64,000 nt of DNA from Cryptomeria japonica (taxonomy: Eukaryota; Streptophyta; Pinopsida; Cupressales; Cupressaceae). The notes under the pieces are model-generated. The model did no database searches. It saw nothing but the letters and a program-made list of their open reading frames with translations, and had not been told where the DNA came from. How positions within the stretch are numbered: position 1 is the first letter of the stretch; the number at the start of each line of letters is the position of its first letter. This document shows positions 1 to 9,807 of this stretch, one piece after another. The stretch lies in NCBI RefSeq assembly GCF_030272615.1, contig NC_081408.1, positions 64,786,614 to 64,850,613 on the forward strand, given 5' to 3'. Position numbers and translations under genes: made by a program.

Positions 1-2260
1 ACAAATCATCGATCCTCGGTAAGGGATAGCGGTTCTTGATGGTTACTTTATTCAGTTGCCTGTAATCCATGCATAACCGAATGGATCCATCTTTCTTCTT
101 CACGAAGATGACTGGTACGCCCCAAGGGGAGACGCTAGGACGGATGTGACCCTTCTCTAAGAGTTCCTCTAGCTGCATCTTGAGCTAATTAAGCTCATGA
201 GTGGTCATCCTATAAGGTGCTCTCGAAACTGGCTCGGCTCCTGGTACCAAATCTATGTGGAAGTCAATCTCCCTGCTGGGCGGCATACCAGGTAGCTCAT
301 CAGGAAACACATCTGCAAATGCCTCAAGGATGGGGTGATCATCTATGGACGGCTCCTTCTCAATTTCTTCCTCTCGGTCACTGATTGTGATGGCAAACAA
401 CTGGCATCCCTTCCGCATGCTCCGCTTAAGCTGCATTGCGGATATCATACGAAGAGACACGGGTCTCTGAATCCCAGTGATTACTATGGGAGCACCATGA
501 TCATCCTCACACTCGACCCTTTTCAAGCGACAATCCATCTTGGCTCTGTGGGCGTAAAGCCAATCCATGCCAAGTACGACGCCATAAGATCCGAGTGGTG
601 TAACTCTAAGGTCTACTAAGGTGGTGGTATTACCAATCTGGAGCGGACATCCCCTAACCTCTGAATCCACTGACACTCTAGCCCCTGAAGCTAACTCCAC
701 TTCCCAGCTAACACTTTGCCTTACTGCCACTAGCCCGCAACACTCCACAACCAATGGAGATATAAAGGAGTCAGTCTCTCCTGAGTCAAATAATATAGAA
801 ATACTACTACCTCTGACCTTACCTGCAGCCTCGATGACTGTGGCCTGGTGCTCTGCCTGGCGGTTGTCAACCGCTGCGAAGACTCTATGGGTCTTGCCCA
901 TGTCCCCAACTGTAGGCTCCGATGTTCCCATCCTCTGATTCCCTGTCATCTGTCCCTGTGGACACTCTCTCGCCATGTGCCCCATGGCTCCACACATGAA
1001 GCAAGCACCGCGTGCCTGAAACTGTGCACCCTGAGGCCTAGTAAAAGGATGCCCACCTGTCCGGCTAGAACCACTGTACCCACCCCTGGAGGACTGCTGA
1101 GCCCGTGCCGGGGGTGTGTATGTACCCTGTACTCTTTGGTCACGCCTAGGACCCTGTGACTGCCGCTATTTGGGCCTGGAGCCCTGTTGTCCCTGAGGTG
1201 GCCTATGTCTCTGACTCTGCTGTGACTGCTGTGGAGGAGGGGGTTTATGGGACCCCGAAACATTTCTGTGGTTGCCTTTCCAATGGGGTTTCTGAAACCC
1301 GAAAGGCTGGGGAGATGGGTTTCGGTTCTGGAACCAATCCCTCGTGTCCTGTGGCCTGATCTGAATCTCCTCGGCTATAAGGGCCTTCTCTACGGCAACC
1401 CGAAGGCTCCCTGGAGTGGCCATCCTCACTGGTCCTTCTATCCCAGCATTAAGCCCCCTAACAAAATGGTTGACGAGTAGCTTCTCGTCCTTCAGGTAAT
1501 CTACATAAGGTAGGAGCTCAATAAACTTACTCTCGTACTGGGTCACTGTGAGACCCTTCTGCTGGAGGTCATGGAACTCATCGATCCTATGCTGCCGGAA
1601 ATGCTCTGACAAGTACCTCTCTCTGAACCTCTCTGTGAAGATTTCCCATGTGATGGTATCTGTAGTGAGTCCGCACTTGAATTCCTCTTGCTTCCACCAT
1701 GTGGAGGCTGTCGATCTCAGAAGGTGGACTGCAACGCGTGCCTTCAGATTGCTTTCATAAGATCGCAATGCGAAGCACCGATCTAGGCTTAAAAGCCATG
1801 CCTCAGCCTCTACTCCGTCAGTAGTGCCTCCAAAAGATGGCGGCTGGAGGCGTAAAACCTCTCTAATCAGGTCTCCTGGTTCCTGACATGCTCTCTCAAA
1901 GTACATAGGTGCTGCTACTGGAGGGGGTTCGGGCAGGTGAACGGACTCCGGTTCATGCTCTGCCTCACCCTCTACGGAATTAGGAGGTGGACTCCTACTC
2001 CGTTCCCTATCCACTGATCTATGACTCCCTGAGTTCTGATTGTCTGCATGACGGTCCACTGCTGGAAGCCTGTCCTGCACTATCCCAATCAAGTTCCGAA
2101 GAGCTAGCAAGATGTCTTGGTTAGGGTCAATCGGTGGTTCGGGAGGTGCTTCTGGGTTCCCTTCTGGAACCGGTTCCTCCCTAGCAACATCCTCGCGTGC
2201 CATACCTGTACGCCTAGGACCCCTTCCGCGCTTGCGAGCTTGTCGAGTAGTCGGAGGCAT
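1..2260 (-). pseudogene. Element A gag-protease-RT, interrupted by two stops
   Basis: One reading frame runs from an ATG at 2260 to the window edge. The start was chosen because MPPTTRQARKRGRG follows a leader adjoining the primer site. Gag has a retrotransposon-gag-like core with WW and RF motifs (around 1500-1750), then a CCHC knuckle (CFMCGAMGHMAREC, about 960-1005), then an aspartic protease with DSGETDSFIS and the LGMDWL text near 590. RT starts around 250 and includes [18 protein letters not shown] and the [10 protein letters not shown] block at 40-90. In-frame TAG stops at 1166-1168 and 185-187 interrupt it; both sit where glutamine CAG would fit. As shown it cannot make a full polyprotein unless the stops are read through. 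Confidence 0.85.
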
Positions 2261-2418
2261 CCTATGAGGAAACAAAAATAAAATAAATAAACAATTAATT
2301 AAATAATTTAATTTTCATATATTTATATTTTTTTATTTTCCGTTTAAGAAAATATTTGATTAATTTAGATAATTAAAGTGAAACGTAATGGAGAAAGGTT
2401 CCTAGTGTTGGAAACCTT
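2261..2418 (-). other. Element A 5' leader
   Basis: AT-rich untranslated stretch between the primer site and the gag ATG on the minus strand. I see no ORF or clear structure in it. Confidence 0.6.
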
Positions 2419-2430
2419 GCTCTGATACCA
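2419..2430 (-). promoter_or_regulatory. Element A primer binding site (initiator-Met tRNA)
   Basis: The minus strand reads TGGTATCAGAGC three bases inside the LTR end. This is the standard plant initiator-methionine tRNA primer site for reverse transcription, and it fixes both the strand and the LTR boundary at 2434. Confidence 0.9.
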
Positions 2431-3292
2431 AAATGTCGTGCCCAAATTTTAGGGCACAAAAACGGAACAACAAATTTTTTTTTGACGTCATGAACTCGCT
2501 AAAAATCCTAATATATAACAACTGTATTTAAGGTTTTGTCTTTCCTAGGATGTAAATAAACTTACTTACTAAGGTTAAGTTAAAAATCCAACTCGAGCGA
2601 GTGACTTGATTGGTGGAGATTAATTTGCATTGCGGATTAGTTAGCTAGCTCAATTACCTAAGACAAATTGCCGCTAATTAAACCAAGGGATAATTGGCTA
2701 TCTTAACGTATTAAATCATTCCAGGTCATATAATGATATTGCTAATGATTATTTGATGCTTATATAAAATTTATTATACGCATCCACCCGATGAGGGTTT
2801 CAATTTACTACAATGTCATTTGCCCACTAAAACCGACAATAAGCTAAGGCCAATTCTGATTTTCCCTAAACCCCTTGATTTTGTCAATTAATTTTCAATC
2901 CGACCAAAAATCGATCTCAAGGGCTTAAGGTTCCTAAAATAAATTTTCCTAATGTCCAATGATATGGGGGGGGTAAGTCCATTGATTAATTAAATATATT
3001 GCTAGGTTAAACGTATAGTTTATCCAACTATAGTAATCCTTTATTATTAACCCCCTTGAATTAATTAAAATTAAATTTCTAAAGAATGAGGACATATAAT
3101 AATTCAAATATTAAATTAACCCCTATTATCAAAAGTCTAAAATCCCATAATAATCCAATTATTAAATTTGTCCCCAAATATATACATTAAAATTAGGGTT
3201 CAAAATTCCATAATATTTCAATTATAAACTTAACCTCAAATTCTATACTAAAATCTAACTTTAAATTTCCAATTTAAATTCCTTTTTTTCTT

Positions 3293-3340
3293 TATATATA
3301 TATATATATATATATATATCTATATATATATATATATATA
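3293..3340. repeat. (TA)n microsatellite
   Basis: Nearly uninterrupted TA dinucleotides with one C break at 3320, inside the element A LTR. Confidence 0.95.
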
Positions 3341-3418
3341 AAATCACATTATAAATTCTTAAATTCTAACCCTCATTATAAATTAAAAATCAAATTTAAT
3401 GTTCCAATCTAAATCTCC

Positions 3419-3483
<65 letters not shown>
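3419..3483. repeat. (TA)n microsatellite with CA interruptions
   Basis: TA dinucleotides broken by three TACA units, inside the element A LTR. Confidence 0.95.
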
Positions 3484-3501
3484 CTAATTACCTAAAATGC
3501 T

Positions 3502-3604
3502 AACCCTAACCCGAAATTGGGTTAGGGTTGCTTTTTTTTTATATTTTACCTCTTATCTTATTTCCTCTTTACCATTTTATACCCTAACCCGAATGGGTTA
3601 GGGT
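3502..3604. repeat. Pair of telomere-motif hairpins
   Basis: Two inverted repeats built from CCCTAACCC. The first (3502-3529) has an 11-bp perfect stem, AACCCTAACCC against GGGTTAGGGTT, with a 6-base loop. The second (3581-3604) has a 10-bp perfect stem and a 4-base loop. Both lie between the TA-rich block and the GC-rich hairpin array of the element A LTR. They are not a telomere: each has only two motif copies per arm. Confidence 0.85.
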
Positions 3605-3730
3605 TTTATATTACCCCTTTTTCTTTGTTTTGCTTTCTTTCTTTTTTTTTTGTTTTGAAATGTGACTGCAGGTACGGAGGCGGAGGGTTTCATGCGGGGA
3701 GAGGCGGAGGTTTTCGCAGGGTTTCGGGCG

Positions 3731-3967
3731 CCGCTGTGCATACGCACAGTGGCGGCAGCGCCGCCCACTGTGTGTACACACAGTGGCGGACGGCATAGCC
3801 GTCGCCCACTGTGTATACACACAGTGGCGGGCGCCGTTCACTGTGCGTAGCATAGTGGCGGCCACGACCGCCCACTATGTTACACACAGTGCGGTGCCCT
3901 TCGGCGCCGTCCACTGTGTGTAGCACAGTGGTTTGGCCGTGGCCGTCCACTGTGTTGCACACAGTGG
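3731..3967. repeat. Array of seven CACTGTG hairpins in the gypsy LTR
   Basis: Seven copies of a 21-22 bp near-palindrome of the type CCACTGTGTGTACACACAGT start at 3731, 3765, 3806, 3838, 3872, 3911 and 3947, spaced 32-41 bp. The GC-rich spacers are themselves partly palindromic, for example GACGGCATAGCCGTC in the second spacer. The block is far more GC-rich than the LTR around it. Short ORFs across it on both strands are by-products of the repeat. Confidence 0.9.
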
Positions 3968-4081
3968 CCCGCGTGACTTTGCTTCCCTTTTTTTTGCAAC
4001 ATTTTTTTTTATAAATTTCGTGGGTTGATAAAAATGGTATAAGATGTAGTTTTTTTTTTTGAATTTCAAATGTATATTATG

Positions 4082-4083
<2 letters not shown>

Positions 4084-4132
<49 letters not shown>
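4084..4132. repeat. (TA)n microsatellite
   Basis: About 48 bp of TA dinucleotides in the element A LTR. Confidence 0.95.
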
Positions 4133-4136
<4 letters not shown>

Positions 4137-4206
4137 GCATAGTATCATTTATGAATATGAAGATATTTTCTTCTACAGGCTTCCACAGAGCATGACTTTA
4201 GATTGC

Positions 4207-4208
<2 letters not shown>

Positions 4209-4302
<94 letters not shown>
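4209..4302. repeat. (AT)n microsatellite, about 94 bp
   Basis: Longest uninterrupted dinucleotide run of the window. The open frame at 4135-4518 that reads as alternating Ile and Tyr is a by-product of this repeat, not a gene. Confidence 0.95.
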
Positions 4303-4305
<3 letters not shown>

Positions 4306-7262
4306 TTAAAGGGTTTATTCTGCATTAAATTTTATATGATTTGTAACAGAGGTGCACAGGATACAGAATACATGTTTTTGTTTCTTTTTAATTTCGTTGT
4401 TACAGAGGTATGCATATACAGGAAGTCTTATATATATATATTTTCTATATATATAGGTATATATTTTCAATATATATACTTATATACATATAGAAATATA
4501 TATATGACTAAATGTTGAAGTAATAGGGTTAAAAAAAAAACCCTTATATCGTTTTGAGATTTTAAACATCTACATTCTGTTTTTTTTTTGTTTTCTAACA
4601 ACATTTAGAATAGATCTATTTTCTTCTTCTTCCTTTTATTTAAATTTTCTACAGAAATATAACAAATTCTGTTTACCCCTTTTTTTTTCAGTCATAAAAT
4701 AACAGAAATCTAAATTGTGCAAATTAATAGTGAGAAATAAAACAATACTAGTTCTCTCTTTTCTTTTTAAAACAATCATAAAATTACAGAATTTACACTA
4801 TGCAAGTAAATAATAACCCTACTGCATTTCTTTTTCTTTTCCTTACTAATGCAGTAAATAAACATGTTACAGACCAGATTTAAATGTAGACTACAGCAAA
4901 CACAATAGACATAAAAATATAATAAAAAGAATTACATTTACATTGTTTTTCCAGAATGATAGTTACAATAGCCCAAATAAGAAAGTGGGTAGATAATCTA
5001 ACAGTCCCCTTTTTTTTTCTAATCTTTACACAGAAAATAATAATTACATTTATTTAAACAGAAACAAAATCATTTTAAGCCCTATATCTACATATGCACT
5101 TTCTCTTCTTTTTCTTTTGCTACAAAGCATAAGGTTACATTTCTTTCTTCCTTTCTGCATTTAAATAAAAATAAGAAATCTGAATAGAAGTCTGCAACAC
5201 AAAATCTGCAACTCCTAGTCTTTTTCCCCAAGCCACCTGCAAGTAAAGTTTTAGGACTGTGACCATGGGATGCTCACCTCCCAGCCTAGGCTTACCAGAA
5301 GCCACCCCCGAGCTAGGAGAATCAAGACCTAGACGGGTTACAATCAGGCAATACAACACAACAATAGGGCAAACACACAACACATACACTTTCCCATCCC
5401 AAGCTACACTATCACCACACTTGGGGTGATCAATCTACGGGTGGAAGTGGACCAAGTACCATTGGGGAGACTGCAGCCAAAAATATAACACAAGCCACCT
5501 CATGGCAACACAAAATACCCAGCAGAATTCATCTCACACACCTTATGCCCCCCAAAGGCTCAAAGCCATTTCTCTCCCCTTATGACCCCCAAATGCATAC
5601 ACAAGGCTATGCAGCAAGGGTCACAAAGGACACCCTTGAGATCACTCTCCTTAAGGAGAGCCTCTCACCCAAGGCTGTCATGCTTCTTCCACCCCAAGAT
5701 CATCCTACTCTCCCAAGAGTAGAAGATCTTGGACACTCCCAAAGCAAGAACACAAAACAGAAAAAAAACATAGGATAGAACTACACATTATTTTCCTCAA
5801 CAACATTATACATACACACTTTCTTTACAAGCATTTCTTTCCTTCAACAAAACAACATAACTAAGATAAACAACATGAACAAGAGGAGATAACAACCAAC
5901 CTTATTCTGCCAATAGGTATGCTAAACTTAGTTGGAGATGAGCTGCCCAATCCACACAACTTTCTGCAATCCTTGGCCACCAAAATTCCTCTAAATTTCT
6001 AAAACTGGTTTTTCTTTCCAAATTTTTCCAAAAATCTCCAAAAGTGGAGAGAGGGTGATTAGCTCACTAAGCTTCCATTCTTAGCCTAAGAAGGCCTCTC
6101 TCACTCCTTCCAACCTCTTGGATAGAGTGAGTGATCTCCCATTGGGTTGGTCTTCCCTAGGTCTTACACACTCCCTAACCTAGGTGCCTAGAGAAGGGAA
6201 ATGGAATGGGGAAGAGGGATTACTATCTCCAAGAAGGTTCTCCTTCCAAGGATGGCACTCCTATAGATGGAATTCGTCCATCTTGGGAAAACCACTTTTT
6301 TGGGTGGTTAAACAAGTCCTAAGGGAAAGACACATGGCCAATTTTGGCCTTCACCCATAGGTACCCCATGAGGCCTAATAGAAAAGCTCTAAAATTGACT
6401 CTAGGAGTTGATTTGACCTTCAGAAAGTCCACCTGAAGTTAACCTACGGGTCAACTCTGAGTTGACCTTCCTTGTGGCTCTCTAACCTAGATTTCTTGGT
6501 TCCTTCAAGGATAATTAGGGGATATATCTATTAACAAAAATAAAACTTTCAAAAAGGTGATATGACAAATTGCCAACACAACATACTACATAGGTGTCAA
6601 GTGACACTACAACATAATTCCACATCACAATAAACACATGGCAATTGTCCCTTAAACAATTTAAATAATCCAATAAATACAAATTACACTCATGCAACAT
6701 TTTACATTTACGAATAAAATACAGTACATACGGGGTGTTGTCTCTCCAAATAGACAACCCCTGGTTTTACTAACGCACATTGGCCTAGGCTTGGTTCTCC
6801 ATAATATTTCCATGGTCACATGGATAATTTCCTGCACATCTCAATTTAAACATTAGTACTTTCCAAATAACCTCATATAATATACAACACAAAATCAGAA
6901 TGCAATACATTCATTCCACAAAGGCTTGTCATTATAAAATATGATTTATCACAAATCAAAGCAATTATCATAATCCTCAAAATTTGATCCATCTACAAGA
7001 TATGCAAATATTTTTCTAACATTATAACAATTCCTGAAATTCAGATAATAATCTGCATCATCACAATATTACCCTAATCTAGCATCATATAATACTTTAT
7101 AATCCACAAGGCATAGAAATGAAGCATCCACATATATCAATGTTACCAAAATCGCGGGACCATGAAAAGTTCTATATCCATAGTGTGTCAAAACTAGCAT
7201 CCAAAATAGTTCCAAAATAAAAATAATTGAAGTGATAGGATGGGTCGGGGTAGGGCCTTACA

Positions 7263-8360
7263 TTAACCTCATTCATAATGATTGTAATGTGTGTGATGCA
7301 TAGGGGGTTCTTGGAAATGATAAAAAAAAGTGGGCATTATGTCCTAGCTACGATAACTTTTAATAAGAAAGAGCCAAACTTTCTGAAGGATATCCTTTTC
7401 TGCATTCTGTGGTCAAGCTTATTTTCTTTTACTCTAAAGACTATGGTTCTTGGGATTTCTTACTTGATGAGATGGGATAGAAATCACATAGAGCCCACAA
7501 AGGTGTATGAGGAATGGCATAACAATGAAGACATCTGGAGGCTTAACTACATATATGGAGACGTTGCATGGGTCGGATAACCTAGTCACTGATTCCTTTT
7601 GTCTAGGGCTGGAAGGATGGTGTCCTTCATGCCTTGAGCCTCAATTAAGAAATTAATGAGGATATTGTGGCCAAGGGTTCTAATACCTTGATCAGAGGGT
7701 CTAAATTTTACAAGGACTGAAGCATTTAAGACCTTCCTCACACTGAAAGAGAGGGAGAAAATGAAGAAGAACACAAATCGGGGATAGGATAGAACTACGC
7801 TTTCTAAGCCCTAGAAGATGATTTCAGAGGTCATCTTGTGATACCTCACTTTGGATGGTAAATATTGTTGGTATCTCCCTACCCTTTTATTTGGCGGCTT
7901 CCCTAAATCATAGCATGAGGGCTCATTTGAAGAGGGTTTCCTCCCCTGCTCTCCATGAGGTTTTGATACTTTTGATCATGGAACATGTTGAAGCCCTACA
8001 TGTGGAGAGGAACCCTAGGGCTAAGATGGGCATTGAATTTTAGAAGAATTTCTAAGTGTATTATGGAGATACATCCTCTAATGACGAGAATTCAGATGAG
8101 GACGATGCCTACCATATCTATGAAAACTAGGGCCCGACGATGATGTCTTCCAAAAACCCTAATCTCACGGGTAGGAAATTTATGATTTTACATGAAGATG
8201 ATGACCCTGATTTTATTCCTAATTTTGTGGATCCTAGTAATGATGTGAAAGGGAATAAGGCAGTTAGAGCCTCTGTTTCTAGCACGAAAGGTAAATCGAA
8301 TATTTTTGGGTCCCCGATGGTTAATGTTTCTAAAATTTTGGGGAAAAAGAGAAAGGTGAG
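7263..8360 (+). pseudogene. Decayed coding-like segment, unidentified
   Basis: Several short plus-strand frames in different phases read like one eroded protein. There is a stretch around 7855-8040, an acidic stretch near 8085-8120 (DENSDEDDAYHIYEN), and an open frame at 8140-8360 with DDDPDFIPNFVDPSNDVKG. Stops and shifts separate them. I do not recognise the family. It ends where the inverted-repeat element begins at 8361, and coding-like text resumes beyond that element at about 27890, so the two may once have been continuous. It could be a retroelement ORF or a dead host gene. Confidence 0.35.
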
Positions 8361-8825
8361 GGGTGAACTCACAATAATGGTTCTGACTTTTTTGCCACTT
8401 TTGACAATGAGATGAACATTTTTAAAATAATCTTCAACTTTCGACAACTATAACTTTTAAACTATTAAGAATTTGGAGATGATGTAAATTAGTGATTTCT
8501 AGCATTTTGTCTATAGATTCTAAATATATTTTTTTCAATTTTTTATGAAGTTTTTCTTTTTAACTTTTCCATCTCCTTTGAAAAGTAGTTTTTTGTAGCA
8601 AACTACATTTTTCAAGAGTGATGTGCCTCTCAAAACACATAACTTTTTTTCTATAAATGATAAAAACTTAATTCTTTTGAATTTTGATTTGTAACATCAA
8701 TATACATGTCTTGTTGTTGGTTTGATCATGATATGTTAAATATTTTTCATTGTATTAAGTTTTTGAAGTCTGACTAGTTATAATTCAGACATAGGTTTAA
8801 GTTTGAACACATAAGTTGTTCTATA
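8361..8825. repeat. Left arm of the TIR element
   Basis: The first 150 bases or so are clearly similar to 24301-24480, including the shared text GAATTTGGAGATGATGTAAA. After about 8525 the two diverge. The arm is cut by element B at the CTATA target at 8821-8825 and appears to resume at 21630. Confidence 0.6.
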
Positions 8826-9613
8826 TGTTAGGATTCCCTAAGATACTGAGAGGGGTGGGTGAATCAGTATCTAACCAATTATATGATTTTCTTAACTTAA
8901 AACATGTAAAGCATATCAATACTGTATACTGGTAAACAAAAAGTAATGCAATAAACAAAGATAACAACAACCACATGAAAAGAACACCATAACACAATAG
9001 TTTAATGAGGAAACTGGTTTGGGAAAAACCTCGATGGGATTTGTGACCCACAATATTCGCTTATTGGCCAATAAGTGAATATTACTCTTACAATGGGGGC
9101 TTGCACATGCAGGAAGGCCAAGTGCCTAGAGCTCACTACTCAATTACAAAATGGGAAGTCTCACTAACTTACAAAATGGATTATGTAAATCCAATGTCTT
9201 GTACTGCTTCAGAATAGCATCTACTATGCAATATACAATATCGATTTTAGCTATGCTTCATACATAAACCCTTAACCTATAATTCACATAATAGGTCTGC
9301 CTTATTTCGCCTATCTACTTTGTTACAAAATGTTTTATAATGATCTCATACATATATGAGTCATTTTACAACTTGCCAAGTCGGCTTAAAATGATTTTAC
9401 AATAATTTATAAAATATATTATAAACAAAATTCCTATCGGCCTGGGTGCCGATATACTTCCTTTCACTACTGGTGGTCTGTGTGCCGGTGTAGAGTCTAT
9501 CGTTGCTGGTGCCAGTAAATTTTCTTGCCGGTGTCATAGGATTGAAAGGTTGCCACCAATGACAAAAACTTCAATAACCTACAATATCTCATTGGAGTGT
9601 GCATTTGCCAACA
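8826..9613 (-). repeat. Element B 3' LTR
   Basis: On the minus strand it starts TGTTGGCAAATGCACACTCC and ends AATCCTAACA. It is preceded on that strand by the polypurine tract CCAAAGGGGGAGAT (9614-9627). It matches both LTRs of element H throughout and the split 5' LTR of B. Confidence 0.92.
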
Positions 9614-9640
9614 ATCTCCCCCTTTGGCATTGATGGCAAC
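9549..9640 (-). promoter_or_regulatory. Element B polypurine tract and flanking inverted repeat
   Basis: On the minus strand GTTGCCATCAATG (9640-9628) precedes the polypurine tract, and CATTGGTGGCAAC (9561-9549) lies inside the LTR. These pair over 13 positions, one of them a G-U wobble, and enclose the tract and the LTR start. A homologous arrangement exists in elements H and C. Confidence 0.75.
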
Positions 9641-9807
9641 ACCCACGAGAAAAATCCAAAAATTGTCATCCAAAAAGAATCTGCCAGAATTGTCTTACCA
9701 AAAATTGTGTACCAAAAGAATATGTGCTCCCCCTAAGTTGATGAGAAATTTGCTGATTATTTTTCTCATTGCCACTACTACCCCTTTTGCATCAATGACA
9801 AAGGTTG

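Larger units (their letters stand above)
1..7262 (-). mobile_element. Element A: Ty3/gypsy LTR retrotransposon, partial
   Basis: Read on the minus strand the order is 5' LTR (7262 to 2434), primer binding site, leader, gag, protease and the start of reverse transcriptase, which runs off the left edge. That order and the Ty3-type RT text identify a gypsy element. The right terminus begins TGTAAGGCCCTACCCC on the minus strand, and the inner LTR end is GGGCACGACA. Its 3' LTR lies outside the window, so LTR identity and a target duplication cannot be checked. The flanking 5 bases at the right are TTAAC. Confidence 0.85.
2434..7262 (-). repeat. Element A 5' LTR, about 4.8 kb
   Basis: The inner end abuts the primer site (plus strand TGTCGTGCCC at 2434). 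The outer end is inferred from minus-strand TGTAAGGCCCTACCCC ending at 7262, since both ends are TG...CA and share a GCCC block. The LTR is AT-rich, with long TA microsatellites, a short GC-rich hairpin array, two telomere-like hairpins and a 3' half (5200-6500) of more even composition. No ORF in it looks real; the open frames match no retroelement protein and the longest is a TA repeat. The outer boundary is less certain because the partner LTR is not in the window. Confidence 0.6.

Noticed and set aside
335-1480. Plus-strand ORFs opposite the gypsy gag and protease
   Set aside because: Shadows of the minus-strand coding frame, which carries recognisable Gag, knuckle, protease and RT text.
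3502-3604. Interstitial telomere
   Set aside because: Only two motif copies per arm in inverted form; not a tandem telomere repeat.
4135-4518. Open frame of alternating Ile and Tyr
   Set aside because: It is the (AT)n microsatellite read as codons; no homology or start context.
5545-5778. 77-codon plus-strand frame in the gypsy LTR
   Set aside because: Lies within the LTR, has no neighbouring coding text and resembles no known protein.
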